In this document: piece by piece, positions 1 through 5,407 of the stretch
Layout: each line of letters begins with the position of its first letter
Numbering within the stretch: position 1 is the first letter of the stretch
Assembly: GCA_022709625.1 (NCBI GenBank)
Contig: JAKLIL010000031.1
Span: 1-11,326, forward strand
Direction of reading: 5' to 3'
DNA: 11,326 nt
Source of the DNA: Verrucomicrobiota bacterium
Lineage (GTDB): Bacteria; Verrucomicrobiota; Kiritimatiellia; CAIQIC01; Lenti-01
The notes under the pieces: model-generated
Seen by the model: the letters and a program-made list of their open reading frames with translations, nothing else
Told to the model about the DNA's origin: nothing
Databases searched by the model: none
Position numbers and translations under genes: made by a program

Positions 1-522
1 CTTGCGATATCCGCCCGGACGCGGCGCGTCCTCGCGATCGGCGCGCTGGCCATATGGGCGGGAATATCCGCCGCCGCCGTACGGACGGCGCGGCGGGTAC
101 GGGCGTTCCTCGCTGTCCGGGGCGCGGTTGAATTGTTTTTTCCACGGCGGGCGCGGACCATAGGGTTTGCGGTAGCCGCCTTCCGGTCTTTGGCGATAGC
201 CGCCTTCCGGTCTGGCGCGCGGGCCGCCGTCTTCGGGTCTGGCGCGATAGCTGCCGCCTTCTGGCCCTTCGCGGAATGGCCGGTCTGGCCTGCGGAAATC
301 GCGCCCGCCGCCGCCTTGGTCGTCGCGGGGCCGGTAGGGCTTGCGATAGCCGCGGAATTCGCCGCCTTGGCCTTCGCGCGGGCCCTCTGGATTCCGAAAC
401 CCGCCGCCGCCGTGAGGCTTGCGGAACGGGCGCGACGGACGCGGGCCATCGTCTCCGCGCGCAGGTTTGCGCTTGCGAAAGCCAAAATCGTTGAAGGAGC
501 CGGAGGGGGGATTGGATTCCAT
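1..522 (-). CDS. Arg/Gly/Pro-rich low-complexity protein, N-terminal part, runs off the window
   Basis: A minus-strand frame starts at ATG 522-520 and stays open for 174 codons to base 1, so the C-terminus is missing. It begins MESNPPSGSFNDFGF and is then dominated by Arg, Gly, Pro, Tyr and acidic residues. Residues 84-117 form four back-to-back imperfect repeats of the type R-x-R-P-E-G-G-Y. I see no catalytic domain in the visible part, and no signal peptide. RGG-type tracts of this kind usually bind RNA. Long Arg/Gly-rich N-terminal extensions are known on bacterial rRNA pseudouridine synthases (RluB type) and some RNA methyltransferases, so the missing part could be such an enzyme, but this is inference. 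It is last in the rplU-rpmA-obg order, 73 bp after obg. A weak AGGGTG lies about 10 nt before the ATG. The plus-strand reading frames here are Ala/Arg-rich shadows. Confidence 0.7.
   Translation of the reverse strand, partial: MESNPPSGSFNDFGFRKRKPARGDDGPRPSRPFRKPHGGGGFRNPEGPREGQGGEFRGYRKPYRPRDDQGGGGRDFRRPDRPFREGPEGGSYRARPEDGGPRARPEGGYRQRPEGGYRKPYGPRPPWKKQFNRAPDSEERPYPPRRPYGGGGYSRPYGQRADREDAPRPGGYRK
172..273 (-). repeat. Tandem coding repeats, 24 and 27 bp units
   Basis: Four adjacent units at 247-273, 220-246, 196-219 and 172-195 encode, in protein order, REGPEGGSY, RARPEDGGP, RARPEGGY and RQRPEGGY. The two 24-bp units are nearly identical over their first 17 bases. All units keep the reading frame, so repeat slippage would change protein length without a frameshift. 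Confidence 0.8.
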
Positions 523-595
523 AGGCGCGACACCCTGCCTGCCCGCCCCCCATAAAGCAAGCGGAAAGCATCCCGCGCAACGGTCAGCGGAACGG

Positions 596-1615
596 TCAGA
601 ACTCCACCGGCTTTTCGCCGGGGAAAAAGCGCTTGAAGAGTTTGGCCTTCAGTTCCGGAACGCCTTCGCCGAGTTCGGTCGACATTTCCAGCGGTTTTTT
701 CTTCGTGCGGCGCTTGAAGACGACGAGGTTGTGCCGCGCGGCGGGCTCGTCCATCTTGTTGGCAATCACCCCGTAGGGCCGTTGGGCCAGATCGGAGTTG
801 TAGAGCCGCAATTCTTCGCGGAGGCTGAGAAAATCGTCCGCGGGATCGCGGCCGTCGATGCCGGCCATGTCGATCACGAAGAGGAGAAACCGGGTGCGTT
901 CGATATGGCGGAGGAAATCGTGCCCCAGGCCGACGCCCTGGTGCGCGCCCTTCAGCAGGCCGGGCACGTCGGCGACGCGGATGGCGTGCGTGGCGTCGAA
1001 CACGACGGTGCCGACCTGCGGGTGAAGCGTGGTGAACGGATAGGCGGCCACTTTGGGCCGCGCCGCGCTCAGTTGCCCCAGCAAGGTGGATTTGCCCGCA
1101 TTGGGATAGCCGACGAGGCCGACGTCGGCGACGGTTTTCATCGTGAGGCGGAGGGTCCGGATTTCGCCGGGCGTGCCCTCGGTGAATTCGGTAGGCGCCT
1201 GATGCGTGCTCGTCTGGAAGTGCATGTTGCCGAGACCGCCCTTGCCGCCCTGCGCCACCTTGAGCCGATCGCCGTCGGCCAGCACTTCCCCGACGAATTC
1301 GCCGGTCTCCGCGTCGCGCACTTCGGTGCCCGTCGGGACCGGCACGACCTTGTCCTTGCCGGCGCGGCCGTACTGCTGCTGGTTCCGTCCTTTTTCGCCG
1401 TGCTCCGCGCGCACGAGGGGGGCGAAATGCAAGTCGAGCAGCGAGGCCACGTCCTTCGACGCCCACAGGACCACGCTGCCGCCGTTGCCGCCGTCGCCGC
1501 CGTCGGGTCCGCCGTACGGGATGAACTTCTCGCGCCGAAACGAGGCCACGCCGTTGCCACCGTTCCCGGCGAACGCCTGGATGCGGACCTGGTCGACGAA
1601 GGTGATGGGTTTCAT
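596..1615 (-). CDS. obg: Obg-family GTPase (ObgE/CgtA)
   Basis: 339 residues. The protein is a large-subunit ribosome assembly GTPase that binds the pre-50S particle. Residues 1-160 are the glycine-rich Obg fold (FVDQ, AGNGGNG, GGPDGGDGGNGG, QGGKGGLGN). The G domain follows: G1 GYPNAGKST at 169-177, G2 PFTT at 193-196, G3 DVPG at 216-219, G4 NKMD at 286-289. The G5 segment reads STELGEG at 312-318 where SA is more usual. The chain stops soon after the G domain, so the variable OCT domain of longer homologues is absent. It follows rpmA by 61 bp, the classic rplU-rpmA-obg order. No Shine-Dalgarno sequence precedes ATG 1615-1613; the last ten bases are TTGTTGATTT. A GC-rich hairpin lies just upstream. 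Identity is secure. Confidence 0.97.
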   Translation of the reverse strand: MKPITFVDQVRIQAFAGNGGNGVASFRREKFIPYGGPDGGDGGNGGSVVLWASKDVASLLDLHFAPLVRAEHGEKGRNQQQYGRAGKDKVVPVPTGTEVRDAETGEFVGEVLADGDRLKVAQGGKGGLGNMHFQTSTHQAPTEFTEGTPGEIRTLRLTMKTVADVGLVGYPNAGKSTLLGQLSAARPKVAAYPFTTLHPQVGTVVFDATHAIRVADVPGLLKGAHQGVGLGHDFLRHIERTRFLLFVIDMAGIDGRDPADDFLSLREELRLYNSDLAQRPYGVIANKMDEPAARHNLVVFKRRTKKKPLEMSTELGEGVPELKAKLFKRFFPGEKPVEF

Positions 1616-1622
1616 AAATCAA

Positions 1623-1651
1623 CAAGGGCGGCCGCGCGCGGTCCGCCCTTG
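1623..1651 (-). promoter_or_regulatory. Intercistronic hairpin between rpmA and obg, possible attenuator
   Basis: CAAGGGCGG (minus strand, 1651-1643) pairs perfectly over 9 bp with CCGCCCTTG (1631-1623). Within the 11-nt loop CCG/CGG can add 3 pairs. On the minus strand it is followed by TTGTTGATTT and then at once by the obg ATG. It could act as a leaky terminator, an RNA stability element or a translational control element for obg. The structure is seen; the role is inferred. Confidence 0.5.
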
Positions 1652-1676
1652 GGCATCGCCAAGATGAGTTCCCGGC

Positions 1677-1931
1677 TCAGGCCTGGACCAGTTTCTGGAC
1701 GTTGACGCGCTTGCCTTCGCGATCGAAGGACACCACGCCGTCGACCAGCGCGAAAAGCGTGTAGTCCTTGCCCATGCCGACGTTCAGCCCGGGGGCCTTC
1801 TTGGTGCCGCACTGGCGGACCAGCACGCTGCCGGCGGCGACGGTTTCCCCGCCGAACCGCTTGATGCCGCGCCGCTGCCCGTTGCTGTCGCGCCCGTTGC
1901 GGCTGCTGCCTTGACCTTTTTTATGTGCCAT
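1677..1931 (-). CDS. rpmA: 50S ribosomal protein L27
   Basis: 84 residues, the usual length for L27. The protein sits near the peptidyl transferase centre of the large subunit. The N-terminus MAHKKGQGSSRNGRDS is the family signature, followed by RRGIKRFGGE, AGSVLVRQ and the G-x-N-V-G-x-G-K-D-Y-T-L-F-A-L block. There is no Firmicute-style cleavable extension. AAGGAG lies 8 nt before ATG 1931-1929, a good ribosome binding site. The gene starts 16 bp after rplU and is followed by obg, so all three are probably co-transcribed from the rplU promoter. Identity is secure. Confidence 0.98.
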   Translation of the reverse strand: MAHKKGQGSSRNGRDSNGQRRGIKRFGGETVAAGSVLVRQCGTKKAPGLNVGMGKDYTLFALVDGVVSFDREGKRVNVQKLVQA

Positions 1932-1947
1932 GGTTCGACTCCTTGCC

Positions 1948-2265
1948 TTACGCGATGGACGCGATCTTGACCTTCAGCAGGTCCTGGCGATGCCCGACCT
2001 TCCGATGGTAGCCCTTGCGGCGTTTTTTCTTGAAAGCGACGACCTTCGGGGCGCGGAACTCCGCCACCACCTCGGCCACGACCTTCGCACCGGCGACCAC
2101 GGGGTCGCCGATCTTCAGCCCGTCGCCGGCGTTGAGCGCCAAGACACGGCCCAGTTCGATTTGCTTGCCCGCTTCGGCGCCTTCCAGCAACTCCACGGCC
2201 ACCACGTCGTCCTTCTGAACCCGGTACTGCTTGCCGCCGGTTTCAATCACCGCATACGCTTCCAT
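1948..2265 (-). CDS. rplU: 50S ribosomal protein L21
   Basis: 105 residues from the preferred start. L21 binds 23S rRNA in the large subunit. The N-terminus MEAYAVIETGGKQYRV and the C-terminal block FKKKRRKGYHRKVGHRQ are diagnostic of the family. There are two in-frame ATGs, at 2271 and 2265. GAGG at 2275-2272 abuts the upstream ATG but lies 6 nt from the downstream one. The downstream start also gives the family's normal N-terminus, so I chose 2265. It is first in the rplU-rpmA-obg operon, with the promoter at 2316-2344. A short GC hairpin (GGGCC/GGCCC) can form in the roughly 45-nt leader. Identity is secure. Confidence 0.98.
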   Translation of the reverse strand: MEAYAVIETGGKQYRVQKDDVVAVELLEGAEAGKQIELGRVLALNAGDGLKIGDPVVAGAKVVAEVVAEFRAPKVVAFKKKRRKGYHRKVGHRQDLLKVKIASIA

Positions 2266-2315
2266 CTTCATCCTCGTTTCCGGGCCCAGCGGCCCTTCAC
2301 CAAAAACAGGCGGCG

Positions 2316-2344
2316 AAGATACGCAACGCCCCCTGGAAAGTCAA
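2316..2344 (-). promoter_or_regulatory. Sigma70-type promoter of the rplU-rpmA-obg operon
   Basis: On the minus strand TTGACT (2344-2339) is separated by exactly 17 nt from TATCTT (2321-2316). That is five of six and four of six consensus matches with ideal spacing. Transcription would start near 2309, giving a leader of about 45 nt before the rplU start. It lies back to back with the tRNA promoter. Confidence 0.75.
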
Positions 2345-2378
2345 TCCCCGCCGCGGGAAAGATTTTGCGCCCGCCGGG

Positions 2379-2407
2379 TTGACGGAGGTCCGGAGGCGTG
2401 GTACAAC
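2379..2407 (+). promoter_or_regulatory. Sigma70-type promoter of tRNA-Ala
   Basis: TTGACG at 2379-2384 and TACAAC at 2402-2407 are 17 nt apart. The predicted start, near 2414, is about 15 nt before the mature 5' end of the tRNA. The match and location make this a convincing promoter. Confidence 0.75.
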
Positions 2408-2428
2408 CCCCGCATCGTCTGAGGATTT

Positions 2429-2504
2429 GGGGGGTTAGCTCAGTTGGTAGAGCGCCTGAATGGCATTCAGGAGGTCGGGAGTTCGAACCTCCTACCCTCC
2501 ACCA
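2429..2504 (+). tRNA. tRNA-Ala, anticodon GGC
   Basis: The 76-nt cloverleaf includes an encoded CCA end (2502-2504). Acceptor GGGGGGT pairs with ACCCTCC and contains G3:U70, the alanine identity pair. The D arm is GCTC/GAGC with loop AGTTGGTAGA. The anticodon stem is CCTGA/TCAGG with loop ATGGCAT, giving anticodon GGC, which reads GCC codons. The T arm is GGGAG, TTCGAAC, CTCCT. It has its own promoter upstream and a hairpin plus T-run downstream, so it is a single-gene unit. Confidence 0.98.
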
Positions 2505-2522
2505 AGTCCCCGACGATGGCCG

Positions 2523-2539
2523 CCGCCCGGGCGGTTTTT
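2523..2539 (+). terminator. Intrinsic terminator after tRNA-Ala
   Basis: The palindrome CCGCCCGGGCGG at 2523-2534 is followed directly by TTTTT (2535-2539) and then CTATTT. It lies 18 nt after the CCA end. The stem is short with a tight loop, so efficiency is uncertain, but the place and the T-run fit. Confidence 0.65.
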
Positions 2540-2671
2540 CTATTTCCGCGCAACGGCAGGTTTTTTCCGCAAGGCCGCTTGCCGGTTCGCGCCGCTTCCC
2601 CAGGTTCGCCAAGCGCGTCTCGCGCCGCCGCGCAATCGCGCGGCAAGACCGGCGCGGCGCGCGGGGCCAAT

Positions 2672-2699
2672 AAAAAAGCCGCGGCACGCGCCGCGGCTT
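2672..2699 (-). terminator. Intrinsic terminator of the HU gene
   Basis: On the minus strand AAGCCGCGGC (2699-2690), loop GCGT and GCCGCGGCTT (2685-2676) form a perfect 10-bp stem that runs into six T's (2677-2672). It lies 24 bp after the HU stop codon. The 2540-2671 stretch beyond it is GC-rich and holds nothing I recognise. Confidence 0.92.
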
Positions 2700-2723
2700 G
2701 TGGTCATCCGAACGTAAGGGAAC

Positions 2724-3005
2724 TTACTTCAGGATCGCATCCTTCGCGGCCTTGGCCACGCGGAACTTCACAACCTTCTTGGCCTTGATCTGGATCACTT
2801 CGCCGGTCGCGGGGTTGCGGCCCATGCGGGCCTTGCGGTTCACCAAGACCAGCTTGCCCAAACCGGGAATCGTGAAACCGTTCTTGGCGTTCTTGTACGC
2901 CAGAGCCGAGAGAGCTTCCAACGCAACGCCGGCCTGCTTCTTGGTGATCTCGGCCTTCTCCGCCACCGCCGCCACGATTTGGCTCTTCGTCATCGCCTTT
3001 GCCAT
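2724..3005 (-). CDS. HU/IHF-family DNA-binding protein
   Basis: 93 residues, typical for HU. The protein is a nucleoid-associated dimer that bends DNA. MAKAMTKSQIVAAVAEKAEI and the following helices form the dimer core. The DNA-binding arm carries GRNPATGE at 63-70, followed by the basic stretch KAKKVVKFRVAKAAKDAI. The start is fixed by AAGGAG 8 nt before ATG 3005-3003; the same frame is open far upstream, but only as a shadow of ispD. It is followed by a strong terminator. A candidate promoter lies at 3078-3106, so it probably forms its own transcript with a leader of roughly 70 nt. HU against IHF subunit cannot be settled from the sequence alone, but HU is more likely. Confidence 0.95.
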   Translation of the reverse strand: MAKAMTKSQIVAAVAEKAEITKKQAGVALEALSALAYKNAKNGFTIPGLGKLVLVNRKARMGRNPATGEVIQIKAKKVVKFRVAKAAKDAILK

Positions 3006-3077
3006 AACCAGTACTCCTTGTTCTTCCGTTTGTTTTTCGAGATGGGTTTTCCGTTCGGATTCCCAATCCGGATTTGC

Positions 3078-3106
3078 GTTATGCTTCAAACGGCGCCGAA
3101 AAGCAA
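3078..3106 (-). promoter_or_regulatory. Candidate promoter of the HU gene
   Basis: On the minus strand TTGCTT (3106-3101) and CATAAC (3083-3078) are 17 nt apart, with three of six and four of six consensus matches. The -35 element falls in the loop and arm of the inverted repeat at 3094-3119. Moderate support only. Confidence 0.45.
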
Positions 3107-3128
3107 CACTATTTCGGCGTTTTTTTTT
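3094..3128 (+). terminator. Plus-strand intrinsic terminator with no evident gene to serve
   Basis: CGCCGAAA (3094-3101) and TTTCGGCG (3112-3119) form an 8-bp stem with a 10-nt loop, followed by nine T's (3120-3128). This is a very good terminator on the plus strand. Read on the minus strand it has A's before the stem and no T-run after it, so it cannot end ispD. The nearest plus-strand gene, tRNA-Ala, lies almost 600 bp upstream and has its own terminator. Confidence 0.7.
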
Positions 3129-3151
3129 CGCGCGGGCGGCGCCGCCGCCGC

Positions 3152-3835
3152 TTATTTCATCAGCGCAAGCACCGGCGCGAGATCGTCGGCGGAACGAATG
3201 CGCGGCGCGAGCAGCGTGGTCGGCACCAGCCGCGGTTCGACGCCGGCGGCCAGCATGGCGGCCAAATCGTCTTCGTAGTTTTTCCGGTTCTTGGCCGCCT
3301 TGGGATAGGCCTTCGCCAAGGCCGCGCGGGGATAAGTCTGCGGAGACATGACCGCCCACGGCCGGCCATCGTCGCCCAGACGCTCGACGACCACGCCTTT
3401 GTTGACGGCGACCACGGGCTCGGCCAGTTCGGCCGCCGCCACTCCCGCACCATGGCGGCGCGCGACCTTCACCGTCTCCGCGATCAAGGCGGGATTCACC
3501 AGCGGCCGAGAAGCGTCGTGGATGCAAACGAATTCGACGTCCGCATCGACGTGTCCCAGGCCCGCCGCCATCGATGCCGCGCGCTTGGCGCCGCCCACCA
3601 CGATCTTGCGCACTTTCGCAAACCCGTACATCTGCACCATGCCGAGCACGCTCTCCGCCCGTTCGCGGCTCACAACCACCACGATACCGCCGATCTCGGG
3701 GCACTGGGTGAACGCCGCCAGCGAATAGGCAAGTACGGGCCGATCATTCAGATAGAGGAACGCCGTCTCGATCTCCGCGGAAATCTGCTCGGATTTTCCC
3801 ACGGCCATCACCAAGCCCCACGTCGTCTGTTTCAT
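3152..3835 (-). CDS. ispD: IspD-family cytidylyltransferase, atypical active site
   Basis: 227 residues, normal for IspD, which joins CTP to 2-C-methyl-D-erythritol 4-phosphate in the MEP isoprenoid pathway. Family landmarks are GGAKRAASMAAGL at 81-93, HDASRP at 106-111 (Asp107 matches the metal-binding Asp of E. coli), SPQTYPR at 164-170 and RSADDL at 214-219. The N-terminal loop is abnormal. Where the family has A-A-G-x-G-x-R-M and P-K-Q, this protein reads AVGKSEQI at 11-18 and E-T-A at 23-25. The catalytic Arg and Lys are therefore replaced by Gln17 and Thr24 in an ungapped match. The late Lys of NIKVT is Arg212. AAGGA lies 7 nt before ATG 3835-3833. The family is clear; activity as MEP cytidylyltransferase is doubtful, and a different nucleotidyl transfer or a non-catalytic role is possible. 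Confidence 0.8.
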   Translation of the reverse strand: MKQTTWGLVMAVGKSEQISAEIETAFLYLNDRPVLAYSLAAFTQCPEIGGIVVVVSRERAESVLGMVQMYGFAKVRKIVVGGAKRAASMAAGLGHVDADVEFVCIHDASRPLVNPALIAETVKVARRHGAGVAAAELAEPVVAVNKGVVVERLGDDGRPWAVMSPQTYPRAALAKAYPKAAKNRKNYEDDLAAMLAAGVEPRLVPTTLLAPRIRSADDLAPVLALMK

Positions 3836-3846
3836 CTTGCTTCCTT

Positions 3847-3886
3847 GGCGGAGAAAACCTACGGCGTATCCCACATAATCTCCACC
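3847..3886 (-). promoter_or_regulatory. Possible leader hairpin in front of ispD
   Basis: On the minus strand GGTGGAGA (3886-3879) can pair with TCTCCGCC (3854-3847), 8 bp with one G-T pair, around a 24-nt loop that holds a small TAC/GTA helix. The 3' arm ends 1 nt before the AAGGA ribosome binding site. It could tune translation. There is no match to a riboswitch class that I know. Confidence 0.3.
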
Positions 3887-3990
3887 TTTGGTAGTTTGTT
3901 TGAATCCCCCAATCCCGTCAAGCTTCGGCAGGAAAGAAAGGTCATTTACTTGAGAAAACTCCTGAACCCACCCGATTCCGGATGCGCACA

Positions 3991-3996
3991 TAGAAT
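3991..3996 (+). promoter_or_regulatory. Possible -10 element of the micro-ORF
   Basis: TAGAAT matches the -10 consensus at five of six positions and lies 25 nt before ATG 4022. No good -35 element is present 16-18 nt upstream, so this is weak support. Confidence 0.25.
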
Positions 3997-4021
3997 GCAA
4001 CACCTTTTATTGGAGGAGGTA

Positions 4022-4111
4022 ATGGCTGGAATTCTCCGCGGAAAATCGTCGGTTTCCCGCTGGCTAAGGAAAACCCATCCGATTTCGAGTTTATATAAAT
4101 TTAGGCAATAA
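4022..4111 (+). CDS. Possible 29-residue basic micro-ORF
   Basis: A plus-strand ATG at 4022 is preceded by GGAGGAGGT, one of the strongest ribosome binding sites in the window, with about 5 nt spacing. It opens 29 codons ending in TAA (4109-4111). The peptide begins MAGILRGKSS and carries seven Arg or Lys residues plus Trp and Tyr. I recognise no family and see no membrane segment. It converges on the exported-protein gene, whose stop lies 8 bp away, and both stops fall in one inverted repeat. The length alone could arise by chance; the ribosome binding site is the main argument. Confidence 0.3.
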   Translation: MAGILRGKSSVSRWLRKTHPISSLYKFRQ

Positions 4112-4126
4112 CCGGAAGCTATTGCC
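4104..4126. repeat. Inverted repeat spanning two convergent stop codons
   Basis: GGCAATA (4104-4110) and TATTGCC (4120-4126) flank a 9-nt centre. The arms contain the TAA of the micro-ORF and the TAG of the exported-protein gene. On the minus strand it is followed by TAAATTTATATAAA, AT-rich but not a true T-run, so it could be a weak terminator for the minus-strand gene. Confidence 0.4.
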
Positions 4127-5324
4127 AAACCGGCTTGTATCCGCCGGAACCCGGGGCTGGGAACGAAGAGTTTTGCTGTCGCCTAGGCAGCGGCGCAGGA
4201 AAGACAGAGACAGAATGACTCTCGAAGAGGCTTGAGAGGCCGGTGGATGCGTTGGTTGTCCCCCAGCGGCCTTGCCAAGTCGGCGGTTGGAGAGCCGTCA
4301 CTCCCACGGGACCGAAACCGATGGAAGAGCGGGCCCCAACATAGCCTTGACTCTGGGGAGGAACCCAATCCGTCATGCCCCGTTCGGGAAAGAGACGCCT
4401 GGAGTCGCCGCCGGTTGGATCGGCATTGGGAGCGGAGGAATCCGCCAAGGAATCCCGCAGGGGGGAAAAGTCGGGTCGCGCATTGGGGATCAGATTGGCC
4501 AAAACTTCCCGGGTGCGACTCATCTCCGGCCCGGACATCGCGGTTGGGCGGCGCGTGGATATCGCGGCACCGGCATCGGGTCCGCTGGGAGGCAATCCGC
4601 TGGGCATGGCCATGTCGTTGCCGGCCGAATGGGTCGGCAGCAGCGGCCGGGCAGTGGCGCCGGCCGGCGCCGTTGCATCGGCGGCACCCGCTTCTCGTTC
4701 CGCTTCCGTTGGCGTTCTGCCGGAAGCCATGCGTTCCGCATTGTAGGGATCGGCACCATCGTTCAAAGCCGGATCCGTTGGAAAAGTGGACGGGTATTCT
4801 TCGTTCGCGGCGCCTTCCTGGCTGCCATCGGCCAGTCGATTGGCCTGATCGGCCACGTCGTCGGCCAGCCAGCCCCACTGCGAGTCCTGGCTCCCGGCGG
4901 ACATCGCCGTCGCCGCGGCGTTTTTTGGGGGTTGCCCCAAGGAGGGCAAAGCGAGACTGTGCACGAGCCAGTTTTTCCCTTTGTCGCCCGAGCTCCGCCG
5001 GATATCCCGGTCGCCTTCCACCGGCAGGGGCATCTTCGGCTTGGAGCCGGTTTCGGCAAACGGGGAAACGCCTTGGGGAAATGCCAGTTCCAGCAGCGTG
5101 ACTTTCCCCATCATGGCTTCCTGCGCTTTGGCGTCGCGCAAGGCCTGCACCGCCTGCAGATCGGGACTTGCGGGTTGAATCGCCGCCTGGGCGGATTCAT
5201 CCTCGGCGAAGAAACGGATGGGCTGCGAATATTCCCGATAGACGGGAACGCAGCGGCCCGCCGCGCCGACGGCGAGCCCCAGCAGGCCGGCCAATGCGGC
5301 GGACATGGCGTGGCGGAACCTCAT
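4119..5324 (-). CDS. Exported low-complexity protein of unknown function
   Basis: 401 residues from ATG 5324-5322. MRFRHAMSAALAGLLGLAVGAA is a typical Sec signal peptide (basic start, about 15 hydrophobic residues, small residues before the likely cut near residue 24). The Cys that follows is not in a proper lipobox. Residues 30-120 have a mixed composition with some order (MGKVTLLELAFP). The rest is rich in Ala, Pro, Ser, Gly and Thr, looks disordered and ends in VWQ. I recognise no domain. An in-frame TTG at 5333 could also start translation, but it falls in the predicted -10 element, so I prefer 5324. The gene diverges from the surA-like gene with 83 bp between starts. An envelope role is possible from location only. 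Confidence 0.8.
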   Translation of the reverse strand: MRFRHAMSAALAGLLGLAVGAAGRCVPVYREYSQPIRFFAEDESAQAAIQPASPDLQAVQALRDAKAQEAMMGKVTLLELAFPQGVSPFAETGSKPKMPLPVEGDRDIRRSSGDKGKNWLVHSLALPSLGQPPKNAAATAMSAGSQDSQWGWLADDVADQANRLADGSQEGAANEEYPSTFPTDPALNDGADPYNAERMASGRTPTEAEREAGAADATAPAGATARPLLPTHSAGNDMAMPSGLPPSGPDAGAAISTRRPTAMSGPEMSRTREVLANLIPNARPDFSPLRDSLADSSAPNADPTGGDSRRLFPERGMTDWVPPQSQGYVGARSSIGFGPVGVTALQPPTWQGRWGTTNASTGLSSLFESHSVSVFPAPLPRRQQNSSFPAPGSGGYKPVWQ

Positions 5325-5332
5325 GGCGACCA

Positions 5333-5361
5333 AGACTACGGCATGCGGCAGCGCATTTCAA
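5333..5361 (-). promoter_or_regulatory. Promoter of the exported-protein gene, probably leaderless
   Basis: On the minus strand TTGAAA (5361-5356, five of six) is 17 nt from TAGTCT (5338-5333, three of six). The -10 element ends only 8 nt before ATG 5324, so the transcript would start at or next to the start codon. No Shine-Dalgarno sequence is present. Confidence 0.5.
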
Positions 5362-5370
5362 TTCGCATCC

Positions 5371-5400
5371 TTGCATCCCGCCCCGCCCCTGTCCTATCAT
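5371..5400 (+). promoter_or_regulatory. Promoter of the surA-like gene, probably leaderless
   Basis: TTGCAT (5371-5376, three of six) and TATCAT (5395-5400, five of six) are 18 nt apart. The -10 element ends 7 nt before ATG 5408, so +1 would be the A of the start codon or close to it. The sequence TCTCCGC before the ATG offers no ribosome binding site. Confidence 0.55.
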
Positions 5401-5407
5401 TCTCCGC

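Larger units (their letters stand above)
3836..4118. other. AT-richer intergenic stretch upstream of ispD
   Basis: This stretch separates ispD from the exported-protein gene. Its base composition drops clearly below that of the flanks, and 4081-4110 is only about 27% G+C. It contains the ispD leader hairpin, a possible plus-strand micro-ORF with a strong ribosome binding site, and an inverted repeat at its right end. I found no convincing -35/-10 pair for ispD. The ispD frame also stays open upstream to about 4003 without stops. Confidence 0.6.

Noticed and set aside
172..273. CRISPR-like or satellite repeat
   Set aside because: Units are adjacent without spacers, keep the reading frame and encode R-x-R-P-E-G-G-Y, so this is a protein repeat.
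579..599. Direct repeat AACGGTCAG at the obg stop
   Set aside because: Two 9-bp copies with a 12-bp period at a gene end. They are too short, and there is no partner element.
419..1705. Long plus-strand open frame across obg
   Set aside because: It is the antisense shadow of obg in GC-rich DNA. The minus strand encodes a complete Obg with all G motifs.
2266..2271. rplU start at the upstream ATG 2271
   Set aside because: GAGG directly touches that ATG, while it is 6 nt from the ATG at 2265, which also gives the normal L21 N-terminus.
3129..3151. GC hairpin after the ispD stop as its terminator
   Set aside because: GGCGGC/GCCGCC can pair, but on the minus strand it is followed by A's, not T's.
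3006..3704. In-frame upstream extension of the HU gene over ispD
   Set aside because: The HU N-terminus and its AAGGAG site fix the start at 3005. The extension is Arg/Gly-rich and overlaps ispD in another frame.
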